The translations under genes were made by a program, and so were the position numbers. Below the pieces are notes generated by a model. That model was not told where the DNA came from, searched no databases, and worked only from the letters and a program-made list of their open reading frames with translations. A DNA stretch of 64,000 nucleotides from Nitrososphaerales archaeon. Lineage in GTDB: Archaea > Thermoproteota > Nitrososphaeria > Nitrososphaerales > Gagatemarchaeaceae. Location of the stretch: contig JAJTZB010000006.1 in assembly GCA_032906765.1 (NCBI GenBank), positions 1-64,000 on the forward strand. The letters run 5' to 3'. Shown piece by piece: positions 39,691 to 48,563 of the stretch; position 1 is the stretch's first letter, and every line of letters starts with the position of its first letter.

Positions 39691-40353
39691 TCAAGATAGT
39701 CCCTGAATGAACCTCAGGACAGGGAAGAGGGTCCTGATTGAGCGATGGCGCACTCCCCTTTGTGTACAGAGTTGGTCGAGCTCCGAACCTTCGATTGCGA
39801 AGACCTCGTCGGCACTGGCGGCTGCGTGGAGATCCCCGGCGCCGTCTCCGACGAAGATCACGGCGTCGTTCATCTTCTTGCGGGAAACCACGACAGTCTC
39901 CTTGAAATCCGTGGCTGACAGAGGGCCTAGACTCGGGAACGCCAACTTGAATCCCTTCTTCCGTACAAAGGTGGTCTTGGGACACACGAGCTCAGGCAAG
40001 CGCGCGTTGTTTGCCCTGAATGCGGCTTCGATACAGAAGTCCAGACCGGCACTCACGATGGTAAGTGCCGTCTTGCCGCGTTCGCACCCTGAAACCAGTT
40101 CTTTGGCTCCTGGCCTGAAAGCCCAGAACTCGTTCACATAGTCTAGTATCTCCTTCCTACCACGGGCTGAAATCATCGCATATTGCTTTCGAACGCATTC
40201 TTCAGTCGTTATTTCGCCGGCCTTGAGCAGATCGTCATATTGCTGCCACCCTTTTGTGCCGAACCTCTTCAGCACTAATTCCGGAAGGTCCCATCTCGTC
40301 AAGGTCCCGTCGAAATCAGAGACAACGGCCAGATTTTCGTGTCCCACTGGCAT
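39691..40353 (-). CDS. HAD phosphatase (SerB/MtnX-like)
   Basis: A ~220-aa phosphatase: motif I SDFDGTLTRWD near residue 12, a helical cap with CVRKQYAMIS, motif II TIVSAGLDF, a Lys in VRKKGFK, and motif III IFVGDGAGDLHAA. The cap and motif set fit phosphoserine-phosphatase or MtnX-like enzymes; the substrate is not determined. I favour the ATG at 40353 (MPVGHENLAVVSDFDG); the frame is open to 40497. Confidence 0.8.
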   Translation of the reverse strand: MPVGHENLAVVSDFDGTLTRWDLPELVLKRFGTKGWQQYDDLLKAGEITTEECVRKQYAMISARGRKEILDYVNEFWAFRPGAKELVSGCERGKTALTIVSAGLDFCIEAAFRANNARLPELVCPKTTFVRKKGFKLAFPSLGPLSATDFKETVVVSRKKMNDAVIFVGDGAGDLHAAASADEVFAIEGSELDQLCTQRGVRHRSIRTLFPVLRFIQGLS

Positions 40354-40532
40354 TAGGCTTCGTAGAAGTGTGTTTCCTCCGTTCCTGAAAAAAGTTCTGG
40401 GGGCAGAGAGATGGTCGGCTGCCTCATGTAGGGGTCCATCGTGCTTCACCCGGAGAGTCGTCTGAGAGGGTTCCATGAGGATACTGCGAACTCGCATAGA
40501 GATGGAACAGACTGCTTTGTGCGTATACCTAA

Positions 40533-40541
40533 GTTTAAATC
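40533..40541 (+). promoter_or_regulatory. TATA box of a leaderless small membrane protein
   Basis: GTTTAAATC is centred 28-29 nt before ATG 40566. Confidence 0.55.
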
Positions 40542-40565
40542 AATACGCTTCGTACCTCTGACCTA

Positions 40566-40685
40566 ATGACCCTAGACGAAAAGATCCGATACGGCATGTT
40601 GGCCCTGACCGGAGCCAGCATTGTATTCGCCTCTCTCGGTCTGCACCTGGGTCCGCTCGATATAGCGGGCGGAATGGGACGTTAA
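40566..40685 (+). CDS. Small single-TM protein, 39 aa
   Basis: ATG 40566 gives a 39-residue peptide with one hydrophobic helix (GMLALTGASIVFASLGLHLG) flanked by a charged N-terminus. The TATA box at the right distance and a transcription-terminator-like pyrimidine run after the stop support expression. Short membrane proteins of this kind often modulate larger complexes; the partner here is unknown. Confidence 0.5.
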   Translation: MTLDEKIRYGMLALTGASIVFASLGLHLGPLDIAGGMGR

Positions 40686-40702
40686 GTCAGAAGGGGCGCT
40701 TC

Positions 40703-41863
40703 TTAGCCCCTACTCTCCTTTATTTTTAAAATCAGTTCGGCGAATCTGCTTTGCAAAGCAGGGGCGTCGAAGGTCCATCTCTGCGATTTCTGATTGTACC
40801 GTTTGTACGAAATCGTAAAAGCCAAAGCGCTCGTCTGGTCCGGCATATGCAATTCCGCTCTGTCCCTCACGGGTCCAAGAATCGATTCGAGGTGTTGCAT
40901 TGCCTCTGTAAGAAAATCGACTGGGAACGCAAACTGAGCAAAGTAATCCCTCCCGCCGGCTTCGGCCCAAACAAAAGGCAGCCTGTTGACTTTTGACACC
41001 AGCTCCATCCTCTCTACTTCGCTCAGGTTTCTGACAAGCAAGTCTATCCAGAAATATCTGTGCTGCCTATGCAGCGCCCTCTCGACTTTGAAGTTGTACT
41101 TGGTTCCTGGCCAGCGTAAGGTGTAACCTTTGATCAACCCGGACTTGACATGTTTGTTATAGTGCCATGCTAGCTTCTTGTAGTTCTCACCGAGTTTCCT
41201 CGATATCTCTATCAGAGGCCTTGAGGCGTCTATGTAGAGCTCCTTCAGAATGAGCAGATCAAGGAGGTCGAATCTTCCTCTTTCGGATGGAGTGTAGGCC
41301 GTAGTGTCAAAGCCCCCGGCAGTCCGGGTGGACCAGTCAAAGTCCCATCTTCCAGCGCTGAAATCGTAGAACTGCGTCCGCATTGGAATCCTTCTGAACC
41401 AGTCGAACGTGTGAACATTTACATGGGAGAATAGTCCCTTCTGTCGGAGTCCCAATATGAAGTCCATGTACTCGTCGACGAATTCCTCCGGGACGTCCGC
41501 ACCAACCATGTAATCACCCGTGGGGAAAATCTTCTCGAAACCGCTGACGTAGCAGAGTTCGCTCATTGCTATCAGTATCGTCTGGGCGTGTTCTCTGAAT
41601 TCTTCCGAAAAACCAACAAACATCTCCAGGTGTCTCAGCCCCAACCTAGAGTAATCCACTATTGCTTGGATGGCGAATCCTTTGTTCAGAATTTTTTCCT
41701 TGTATCTGTACCGGACCGATTCCTTGAACTGGCCGAGTCGCCTCGCAATCTCCGGTATGTCTGGGCCTATCTCGGAAATGAGCTGAACCATCTGCGCCGT
41801 TTTGAGGTTGATGTCCTTTGATTCCCCAGCCTCAAAAGCGCGATTCAAGCCCTTCCCGACCAT
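40703..41863 (-). CDS. Winged-HTH transcriptional regulator (AsnC/Lrp-like, two HTH units)
   Basis: A 386-aa protein with an N-terminal HTH (MVQLISEIGPDIPEIARRLG) and a second HTH near residue 210 (LLILKELYIDASRPLIEISRKLG), each followed by an alpha/beta domain. This is the doubled architecture of archaeal Lrp-like regulators. The effector is unknown. A TATA-like TTTATAG lies only ~15 nt ahead of the start, so the real start may be slightly later. Confidence 0.7.
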   Translation of the reverse strand: MVGKGLNRAFEAGESKDINLKTAQMVQLISEIGPDIPEIARRLGQFKESVRYRYKEKILNKGFAIQAIVDYSRLGLRHLEMFVGFSEEFREHAQTILIAMSELCYVSGFEKIFPTGDYMVGADVPEEFVDEYMDFILGLRQKGLFSHVNVHTFDWFRRIPMRTQFYDFSAGRWDFDWSTRTAGGFDTTAYTPSERGRFDLLDLLILKELYIDASRPLIEISRKLGENYKKLAWHYNKHVKSGLIKGYTLRWPGTKYNFKVERALHRQHRYFWIDLLVRNLSEVERMELVSKVNRLPFVWAEAGGRDYFAQFAFPVDFLTEAMQHLESILGPVRDRAELHMPDQTSALAFTISYKRYNQKSQRWTFDAPALQSRFAELILKIKESRG

Positions 41864-42128
41864 CCATTAGGAAAACTCTATAAAACTATGCGTATTCCAA
41901 ATCTATGGCCTGATTTTCACGGGATTGGCAAATGTGTCGTGAGGGCGCCTACTCACCGAACAGAGCCGAGTCCCAGCCTGACGATTGTGTCCTGCCACGG
42001 CTCAACGCAAGAGTGTTCGAGCCAATCTCGATGGACAGGAAGGCAGTCGAGTCGAGGTGGATTGAGGTTGCCTGGGGCAGGCGCGTCTTGGGACTAGCTG
42101 AAGTACAATTCCAAAGTTGAGGTGTGTC

Positions 42129-42138
42129 CTTAAATATC
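42129..42138 (+). promoter_or_regulatory. TATA box of a VapBC operon
   Basis: CCTTAAATAT is centred ~28 nt before ATG 42162. The inverted AATATTACTGATATTACTGG just downstream may be the antitoxin operator. Confidence 0.55.
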
Positions 42139-42161
42139 GGAATATTACTGATATTACTGGT

Positions 42162-42413
42162 ATGTCGAAACGAAGGGAGAAGCTTGTCAGGACCACCATA
42201 TCCCTGCCTGCGTCGTTGAAGGAGAAGATGTCGCGTGCCGACAGCAACTGGAGCGAGATCATCAGAGAGATGATCAGTCAGAGGCTCGAAGAGGAGGGCC
42301 AGCCGAGCATGGCGGAAGCGATTGTGTTGAACGAGAGGGTCAGGCGGCCTGCGCCAGAGAACTGGAGCAGCTTGGAAGTGATCAAGCGGTGGAGAAGAAG
42401 AACGAGTGGGTAG
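42162..42413 (+). CDS. vapB: VapB antitoxin (ribbon-helix-helix/CopG type)
   Basis: An 83-aa protein with the RHH strand-helix-helix start LVRTTISLPASLKEKMSRAD and a C-terminal toxin-binding tail. ATG 42162 matches the promoter; the longer frame to 42117 is not needed. It overlaps vapC by 25 nt and likely represses the operon. Confidence 0.8.
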   Translation: MSKRREKLVRTTISLPASLKEKMSRADSNWSEIIREMISQRLEEEGQPSMAEAIVLNERVRRPAPENWSSLEVIKRWRRRTSG

Positions 42414-42820
42414 TAGACTCGTCCATAGTGGCCAAGTGGTTCCTCAATGAGCCAGGGTCCGAACTGGCAATCTGGGTGAGGGACGAATTCGCCACGGGGA
42501 GGATGAAGTTGGCTGTGCCAACTCTTCTGTTCTACGAGGTAGTCAACGCCCTGAGGTTCAGCGGTCAGTTCGGTGAGACGGACCTCACCCTGGCGTCGAG
42601 GTCGCTGAGCAAGTACCAATTCGAAGTGTGGAGGCCGAGGGGAAGGCTGCTGGAGCTGTCGGCCCAGATAAGCTTGAGCAGGGATGTGACGGTTTACGAC
42701 GCCTGCTATGTGGCGCTGACTCGGCGCTTGGGCTCCAAGCTGATAACAGAGGACAAGGAGCTACTCGGCAAGTTCCCCACGCTAACCATACCGGTAGGTC
42801 GTTTCAAAGTTCCAAGCTGA
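42389..42820 (+). CDS. vapC: VapC toxin (PIN RNase)
   Basis: A 143-aa PIN protein: first Asp in WVVDSSIVAKWF, Glu in FYEVVNALRF, and the paired acids in VTVYDACYVALTRRLG and LITEDKEL. The acidic set is complete. It starts at GTG 42389 inside vapB. This is the second TA pair in the window. Confidence 0.87.
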   Translation: MEKKNEWVVDSSIVAKWFLNEPGSELAIWVRDEFATGRMKLAVPTLLFYEVVNALRFSGQFGETDLTLASRSLSKYQFEVWRPRGRLLELSAQISLSRDVTVYDACYVALTRRLGSKLITEDKELLGKFPTLTIPVGRFKVPS

Positions 42821-42865
42821 GGAGTCGTGGTTCCGCCACCGTGCGATTGGACTCTGGAACGAGTG

Positions 42866-43396
42866 CTATCTGGTTCCTTTCGCCTTTGAGTAGTGCTCGA
42901 ATGCCAAAATCGTGTCTGGAGTGAAGCTGAATGGGTCTTCTGACACCCTCCTTTTGAATTCTGGGAACGGTAGAAACATCCCCTCCTTCGTTTCGTCACT
43001 GAGTGTGATGGGGTCTGATACCACACTCTCGAAGATGCAGAGATACTCCCACTCGACGATGCCCCTGTACTTCCATTTGGGAGAAAGAACTTTGCCCAGG
43101 CTCGTCAGTTCGCAGTCGAGGCCTAGCTCCTCCTTGACCTCTCTTCTGGCGGCTTTTGTGTATGTCTCCCCAGATGAGACGTGGCCGGTGCACGAGATGG
43201 TCCATGACCCAGGATACCAAAGCATCGAGTCGGCCCTCCGCTGCAGGTACACTTCGCCTTTGGAATCGAAGAGGAATGCCGCGATTGCCCTGTGGAGTAA
43301 CCCCTCCTTCACGCACTCCCTTCCTGGCCTCCTGTCGATTACGTTGTCTTCCTCATCCACCACGTCGAAGTACTCGGGCAACCGGGTCTCGGTCAA
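42866..43396 (-). CDS. NUDIX hydrolase (isopentenyl-diphosphate-isomerase-like)
   Basis: A 176-aa protein with a perfect Nudix box, GHVSSGETYTKAARREVKEE followed by LGL. The N-terminus EYFDVVDEEDNVIDRRPG and overall length are like the IPP-isomerase/YfcD branch, so it may act on a diphosphate-containing small molecule or be an isomerase. It starts at TTG 43396 and is monocistronic. Confidence 0.82.
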   Translation of the reverse strand: MTETRLPEYFDVVDEEDNVIDRRPGRECVKEGLLHRAIAAFLFDSKGEVYLQRRADSMLWYPGSWTISCTGHVSSGETYTKAARREVKEELGLDCELTSLGKVLSPKWKYRGIVEWEYLCIFESVVSDPITLSDETKEGMFLPFPEFKRRVSEDPFSFTPDTILAFEHYSKAKGTR

Positions 43397-43490
43397 AGGC
43401 GCGACGCATATTAAGTAAAGTAGCGCAGGTGGTCTTGTCTCCCGTCGTCGCTTCGGTTCGTCCGACCGCCGAGGAATTCTATTAAGTGTC

Positions 43491-44060
43491 TTGGAGCGAC
43501 GAGACGCGCGGTTGATTCAAGGGAAACGTGTCTTCCTCAGGGGACTGGAGCGCGGCGACCTGAAGCTGCTCCACAAGATGATGAACGATGAAGAGGTGAT
43601 GGAATGGGCGCGGTTCCGCCCCGACCACACAATAAGCATGGAGGCGCTGGAGAAGATGTACGAAGAAGAGTTGAAGGGAGAGAGCGCCACGCGAAGGACC
43701 TTCGCCATAGTCGACAAGAAGTCAGGACATGTGATAGGCTGGTCGTCGATCAGGTGGTACAGGCCCTTCCACACGTCCGCAGACATCGGGCTTGCGATAG
43801 GGGACAAGAAGCACCGCGGCAAGGGCGTGGGGACGGAAGTGACGGCGCTCCTGACTGCCCTAGCGTTTGAGCAGTACAACATGCACAAGGTGGAGCTGTT
43901 CACCAAGGGAGACAACTTGGCGATGATCCGCTCCGCGGAGAAGAACGGGTTCAAGGTCGAAGGAAGGATTCGGGAGACGCTCTACTTCAACGGGAAGTTC
44001 CACGACGGGGTGCAGATGGGCGTCCTCAGGGAGGAGTTCGAAGCGGCGAGGAGCGCCTGA
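43491..44060 (+). CDS. GNAT acetyltransferase (RimJ/RimL-like)
   Basis: A 189-aa acetyl-CoA-dependent N-acetyltransferase. It has VFLRGLERGDLKLLHKMMND at the N-terminus, the acetyl-CoA loop KKHRGKGVGTEVTALLT near residue 105, and HKVELFTKGDNLAMIRSAEKN typical of RimJ/L. The substrate could be a protein N-terminus or a small amine. TTG 43491 starts it. Confidence 0.85.
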   Translation: MERRDARLIQGKRVFLRGLERGDLKLLHKMMNDEEVMEWARFRPDHTISMEALEKMYEEELKGESATRRTFAIVDKKSGHVIGWSSIRWYRPFHTSADIGLAIGDKKHRGKGVGTEVTALLTALAFEQYNMHKVELFTKGDNLAMIRSAEKNGFKVEGRIRETLYFNGKFHDGVQMGVLREEFEAARSA

Positions 44061-44114
44061 CGCCACTTTAGCGCTCGGGTCCTTGGTTCCCAAATCTGGT
44101 AATCGTCCATCTTC

Positions 44115-44123
44115 CCTTTATCC
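44115..44123 (+). promoter_or_regulatory. TATA box of the P-type ATPase gene
   Basis: CCTTTATCC lies about 35 nt before ATG 44154. Confidence 0.5.
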
Positions 44124-44153
44124 CCAATAGCTTGGCTTCGGGCCGAGTCGCAG

Positions 44154-46022
44154 ATGGAGAAGAGGAGGCCTTTGGCGTTGGTGCTGGGAGAGGCGGCAAG
44201 AGCGTACCCACTCCCATTCGTGGCGCTCGTCGGCCTCCTTGGCGGCGGAGTGCTGGAGGTTGCGCCGGGTTTGACGGGCTACGCCAATTGGATATGGTAT
44301 GGGGCGCTGCTAGTAGGAGGTGCCCCGGTCGTCTACGCCACGTTGCGAGGGATGCTGCGCGGAAAGTTCGCGGCCGACATCGTTGCCATGCTTGCAATCG
44401 TCACAGCCGTCCTGACGGATGAGGCGTTCGCCGGCGTCATTATTGTCTTGATGCAGACGGGCGGGGAGGCGCTGGACGATTACGGTTTCAGGCGGGCTTC
44501 GTCCTCTCTAGACGCGCTGATTGCGCGCGCCCCCAAGGTGGCGCACAGGAAGAAGGCCGACGGCTCAATCGAGGAGATGAGCGCGGGCGACGTCAAAGTC
44601 GGCGATGCCTTGGTGGTCCGCCCCGGCGACCTCGTCCCGGTCGATGGTAACGTGTTGCGCGGGCCTGCAGAAATCGACGAGTCGGCCCTGACAGGGGAAC
44701 CACTCCCGAGGACCAAAGGTGAGGAGGAGGGGCTGCTCAGCGGAAGCGTCAACGTGGGCCATGCGTTCGAAATGACAGCGACCAAGGTGGGGGGCGAGAG
44801 CCAGTACGCGAAGATCGTCGAGCTAGTGAAGCGCGCGCAGCTCGAGAAGCCTCCCATCCAGCGGCTCGCCGACAGGTACGCCGTCGTCTTCACGCCGCTC
44901 ACCCTCGCTGTCGCCGCGTTCGGGTGGTTCCTGACGTACAACGTCGCGACCGTGCTCGCCGTCCTCGTCGTCGCGACACCATGTCCCCTGATACTCGCGA
45001 CACCACTGGCGGTGATAAGTGGGATAAACAGGGCTGCCAAGGAGAGCATCATAGTCAAGAGCGGCGCGGCGATAGAGCAAATCGGGAAGGGGCGCGTCGT
45101 TGTCTTCGACAAGACGGGCACGGTGACATACGGCAACCCGGTCGTCGAGGAGGTGGTCGCCCTCGACGGAGACAGGGACGAGATCCTGCGAAAGACGGCG
45201 AGCGTCGAGCAGCTATCGTCCCACCCTGTCGCGAAGTCGCTCGCAAGCGAAGGGCGGGAGGCTTTCGGCGCGCTGGCGTCGCCGTCGAACTTCAGGGAGA
45301 CTCCTGGGCAGGGTGTCGAGGCAGACTTCGAGGGGGAGCACGTAGTAATCGGCTCCCAGGGGTTCTGCGAGACCAAGATCGGGAGGCAATTCGACGGAAG
45401 CGCGGCCGACCTGCTGCGCAGGGCACAGTCGCAGAGCAAGCTCGTCTCGTTCGTCGCGATCGACGGTCACCCAGCCGGGGCAGTCGTCTTCAGCGACCAG
45501 CTGCGGCCCGGGGTGCCTGCGATGATGCTCCGCCTCCGCGAACTCGGCGTGGAGCAGACTGTGATGCTGACGGGAGACAACAAGGCGAACGCGGTGACGA
45601 TTGCTCTTGAGGCGGGAATCGGCAGGGTCGAAGCCAACCTCCTGCCCGCCCAGAAGGTCGCTGAAGTGAAGAAGCTGATCACGGAGTACGGGGTAGCGTT
45701 GATGGTCGGCGACGGAATCAACGACGCCCCGGCGCTTGCAAGCGCCACTGTGGGGATTGCGATGGGCGCCCACGGGACGGGGATATCTTCCGAGGCAGCC
45801 GACGTGGTCCTGCTAGTCGACGACGTGACGAAGGTGGCGGACGGGATTGCGATTGGTCAGAGGATGCTCCGGGTAGCGAAGCAGAGCATATTCTTCGGCA
45901 TTGGTGCGAGCGTCGTCCTTATGATTATCGCTAGTTTTGGATATGTCCAACCAGCGATGGGTGCGGTAATGCAAGAGATACTGGACGTTATTGTGATTCT
46001 CAACGCGCTGCGGGCGAGATAG
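44154..46022 (+). CDS. P1B-type heavy-metal ATPase with a TPCP motif
   Basis: A 622-aa metal pump. It has the actuator loop TGEPLP, a transmembrane metal site VVATPCPLILATP (near residue 277), the phosphorylation site FDKTGTVTYG, and hinge GDGINDAPAL. No N-terminal HMA or His-rich domain is present. The TPCP sequence differs from the CPC of Cu/Zn pumps and the SPC of Co pumps, pointing to a less-studied P1B subgroup; the ion is unknown. Six to eight TM segments flank the cytoplasmic domains. Confidence 0.9.
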   Translation: MEKRRPLALVLGEAARAYPLPFVALVGLLGGGVLEVAPGLTGYANWIWYGALLVGGAPVVYATLRGMLRGKFAADIVAMLAIVTAVLTDEAFAGVIIVLMQTGGEALDDYGFRRASSSLDALIARAPKVAHRKKADGSIEEMSAGDVKVGDALVVRPGDLVPVDGNVLRGPAEIDESALTGEPLPRTKGEEEGLLSGSVNVGHAFEMTATKVGGESQYAKIVELVKRAQLEKPPIQRLADRYAVVFTPLTLAVAAFGWFLTYNVATVLAVLVVATPCPLILATPLAVISGINRAAKESIIVKSGAAIEQIGKGRVVVFDKTGTVTYGNPVVEEVVALDGDRDEILRKTASVEQLSSHPVAKSLASEGREAFGALASPSNFRETPGQGVEADFEGEHVVIGSQGFCETKIGRQFDGSAADLLRRAQSQSKLVSFVAIDGHPAGAVVFSDQLRPGVPAMMLRLRELGVEQTVMLTGDNKANAVTIALEAGIGRVEANLLPAQKVAEVKKLITEYGVALMVGDGINDAPALASATVGIAMGAHGTGISSEAADVVLLVDDVTKVADGIAIGQRMLRVAKQSIFFGIGASVVLMIIASFGYVQPAMGAVMQEILDVIVILNALRAR

Positions 46023-46109
46023 CAGGTCAGTCTGTTTGCCAACAAGCGACGCTTGAAAGCAGGACGATGGGCGGGGCGGAAAGCTTCGGTCGAGGCTGCC
46101 ATGAGATTG

Positions 46110-46510
46110 TCAGGGTGCCCTAATGGACAGGGTCGAACCCCCGTACTCGATTCCCTTGAGCCCGAGCAACAGCCTGTCGAAAGTGAGCAACTCCTTGACT
46201 CCGCCAGTCAGGAAGCCTGCCAAGATCAGCGCGTCCCTTCCTCCGAGTTTGTGCGTCGCTGCCAAGTTCAACCCTACCTTCGTGGTTCTAAGTGTCTGGT
46301 TGAAGAAGGTGGTGCGGGGGTCTGAGCACGCCTCCAAGAGAGCGGCGCCCGCATCCTGCTCCCTCCACTTCATCTTGAAGACGAGAGTGTGATAAGCTTC
46401 ATGTATGATCGTGGGGTTCAGCGCGACCCCCCTGTTAGCCAACCATGCGACCTTCCTGTGGGAGGGATGGCCTCCGTCTAAGCCACCAAAACGTTGGTGT
46501 CTATTCCCAG
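46110..46510 (-). pseudogene. Frameshifted VapC-like PIN toxin
   Basis: The minus strand reads LGIDTNVLVA from 46510, then one frame over continues LDGGHPSHRKVAWLANRG. It proceeds to IIHEAYHTLVFKMKW and the downstream AATHKLGGRDALILAGFL and LLTFDRLL, a complete PIN pattern. A single missing base near 46478 explains the shift. The N-terminal Asp is separated from the rest, so the toxin should be inactive. It overlaps the AbrB-type antitoxin gene. Confidence 0.55.
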
Positions 46511-46743
46511 ATGCCCTTGATTTCTTCTGGGGTTGGCCATTCTGGCTTCGCTGTCCTGGTCGGCTTGAGGCCGTTCAGCTCCTTCCAAGGGCGGCGTCCC
46601 TGTCCGGCTCTGGCGATCAGAATCTCATCCCTCTCCCTCTTGAGATTCACGACCACGCCCTCGTCCAGCCCCAGCTCACGCCTGAGCTCGAGGGGTATCA
46701 GCACCCTTCCCCTTTCGTCCACTGTGGTCTCCATTTCCCACAT
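46501..46743 (-). CDS. AbrB/SpoVT-type antitoxin
   Basis: An 80-aa protein with the swapped-hairpin DNA-binding motif TTVDERGRVLIPLELRREL and a C-terminal tail ending PTPEEIKGIWE. It is the antitoxin of a VapBC pair whose toxin (just downstream, overlapping) is frameshifted. It may persist as a stand-alone regulator. Confidence 0.8.
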   Translation of the reverse strand: MWEMETTVDERGRVLIPLELRRELGLDEGVVVNLKRERDEILIARAGQGRRPWKELNGLKPTRTAKPEWPTPEEIKGIWE

Positions 46744-46763
46744 GTACGATGGGAATCATGGTT

Positions 46764-47390
46764 TTAAGTGTTGTCCGCGCCCGCGCTCATTTCTTCAGAC
46801 GATTCGCCCCGAGCGGCCTCCCACCAACTGTCGAGATGGCGCTTCAGCTCGGTCAGTGCGTCGGGGGAGAGCTGGAACTTCGCACCCACGGGTGCACCGC
46901 TTTCCCCTTCCCCAGTCCTAGTCGTCGAATAGACGTTGGCCGCGAACCGCATGACCGCTCCGGGGTCGGTCCTCCATTTTCGTTCGATTAGCCGCACGTC
47001 TGTTCTCCTGTGAAAGATTGGAGGGCAATCCAGAATCACGCTCAAGACAGATCTCGCCCTGACGTCGTCGTTGCTCAGTATTCCGACAGTGAAACTCGGT
47101 TGGCCCTCTCTTTCCTCGCTGGTCAGCTCCAAGTCAGGCACGATGTGCATGTAAACGAGGACTTCGGATTGCTGGTCAAGCTTGCGTATGGTTGCGTAGA
47201 AGAGAGTTCTGTCGTCCTGCCCCTTAATCTTGGGAAGGTACCAAAGGCGAAATCTGTCTCTCGATGCGTCCCACTCGCCTCTGGCAAGTAGACCCAGGTC
47301 TATGTCGAGCGGGGAGAAAGGGGCGGAGGCGACCAAGGAATAGACCTTGGTTCCTGCACCTTCGAGATAGTCGGCCAAGGGGATTCGCAA
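46764..47390 (-). CDS. Uncharacterised 208-aa protein
   Basis: A soluble mixed alpha/beta protein with no signal peptide. It includes FRLWYLPKIKGQDDRTLFYA, a strand-rich middle, and a C-terminal helix LTELKRHLDSWWEAARGE. I recognise no domain or active site. TTG 47390 starts it. It lies between a TA remnant and an HNH gene, an accessory setting. Confidence 0.5.
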   Translation of the reverse strand: MRIPLADYLEGAGTKVYSLVASAPFSPLDIDLGLLARGEWDASRDRFRLWYLPKIKGQDDRTLFYATIRKLDQQSEVLVYMHIVPDLELTSEEREGQPSFTVGILSNDDVRARSVLSVILDCPPIFHRRTDVRLIERKWRTDPGAVMRFAANVYSTTRTGEGESGAPVGAKFQLSPDALTELKRHLDSWWEAARGESSEEMSAGADNT

Positions 47391-47455
47391 ACATCATCAT
47401 ACTCCCGAGCGTCTGGACTCCATCCCTTTCAAAGGGAGGAGGCAATTAACCACCC

Positions 47456-48031
47456 CTATCGGGCGACGACTGTCGATTCCTCAGGCGTGACCAATGCAAT
47501 TGGAACTTTCTTGTGGACACACTCTCCATGTTTTCCCTTTGACACATTGCAATTGGAACAGAGGACTTGGAAGCCAGGAGGTAATCCGTTATGCGAAAGC
47601 CATTGGTAGAAGTTTCCTCCAGCCCTTCTAGGGTCTCCGAAAATCTCCCGCCTGTGTTTCGAACCTTTGCCATTGATATGATCGATTGTAAGGAAATCGA
47701 CCTCTCCTTCGCCGCAACAAGCACACTTGAAAGTGTCGTTTGAATAGTGACTGAGTATCCTCGATCTGATTCTTTCTCGCCTCTTTGACTGATTTTTCCT
47801 ACTTTGCTCGCGGTAGTAATCCATTCGCTTAGCCCGTGTTCTCTTGACAGACTCTGCCACTTTCTTGGGGTTTCTGCGATAGTACTCCATGTTCTGCTTT
47901 CTCGCGTATTCCCGATATGCGATTGGCTTGCATTTGAGGCAGTATTTCTGGCGCGGACCCCTACGTTCAAACGACGACCCGCACCTTTCACAAACTGCCC
48001 ACTGATCTTCTTTAGACACGCCCCGCGTCAT
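47456..48031 (-). CDS. HNH endonuclease, lone copy (locus D)
   Basis: A 191-aa relative of the HNH genes at 30309 and 37706. It has an N-terminal zinc ribbon (CERCGSSF ... YCLKC), a basic helix, CACCGEGEVDFLTIDHINGKG, then GGNFYQWLSHNGLPPGFQ and LCSNCNVSKGKHGECVHK. Catalytic and metal residues are intact. No ECW gene is recognisable beside it. GC is clearly below the ribosomal-protein genes that follow. It is not in an intron or intein. Confidence 0.82.
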   Translation of the reverse strand: MTRGVSKEDQWAVCERCGSSFERRGPRQKYCLKCKPIAYREYARKQNMEYYRRNPKKVAESVKRTRAKRMDYYREQSRKNQSKRRERIRSRILSHYSNDTFKCACCGEGEVDFLTIDHINGKGSKHRREIFGDPRRAGGNFYQWLSHNGLPPGFQVLCSNCNVSKGKHGECVHKKVPIALVTPEESTVVAR

Positions 48032-48231
48032 GATATATCATCTCCCACGCTCCAAGCCCCTGTCTCCCAATCACTTCGAATTAGCCAAGGCGACTGATTG
48101 TACAAAAACTCAACCTCAATTCCTTACGATTGGAATGGGGGGTGGATTGAATGTGTTAATCCTGAACTCTGCGGTGGTTGAAGAACTTCGAGGCAGGGCT
48201 GATTGAAAGCTAATTGCAAGAGCTGAGCCAA

Positions 48232-48242
48232 GCTTAAAAAGC
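48232..48242 (+). promoter_or_regulatory. TATA box of the L44e-S27e operon
   Basis: GCTTAAAAAGC lies about 48 nt before the L44e ATG, giving a leader of roughly 20 nt. Confidence 0.55.
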
Positions 48243-48284
48243 GTGTGTAAGGGCGGGGCATATCGCTTTCGGGTAGAGGAAGAA

Positions 48285-48563
48285 ATGAAGTTTCCAAAGG
48301 AAATGAATACGTTTTGCCCACATTGCAAGCGTCACACCCTGCATACGGTTTCGCTTTACAAGCGTGGCAAGGAACGCGCTGGGTCGTGGGGGGCGCGAAG
48401 GCAAGCTGGCAGGAAGAGAGGGTATGGCGGGCAAAAGTTCCCAGAATTGATACGAACAGCCAAGACCACGAAAAAAGCGACTCTAAGATTGAAATGCAAG
48501 GACTGCAACAAGGAGCTGATGAGGAAGGGGATTAGGCTGAGAAAGGCGGAGATCACAGAATGA
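48285..48563 (+). CDS. rpl44e: Ribosomal protein L44e
   Basis: A 92-aa zinc-binding protein of the large subunit near the E site. It has CPHCKRHTLHTVSLYKRG, the basic middle GSWGARRQAGRKRGYGG and the second zinc half KCKDCNKELM. ATG 48285 gives MKFPKEMN, the canonical start. It overlaps S27e by 4 nt. Confidence 0.95.
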   Translation: MKFPKEMNTFCPHCKRHTLHTVSLYKRGKERAGSWGARRQAGRKRGYGGQKFPELIRTAKTTKKATLRLKCKDCNKELMRKGIRLRKAEITE

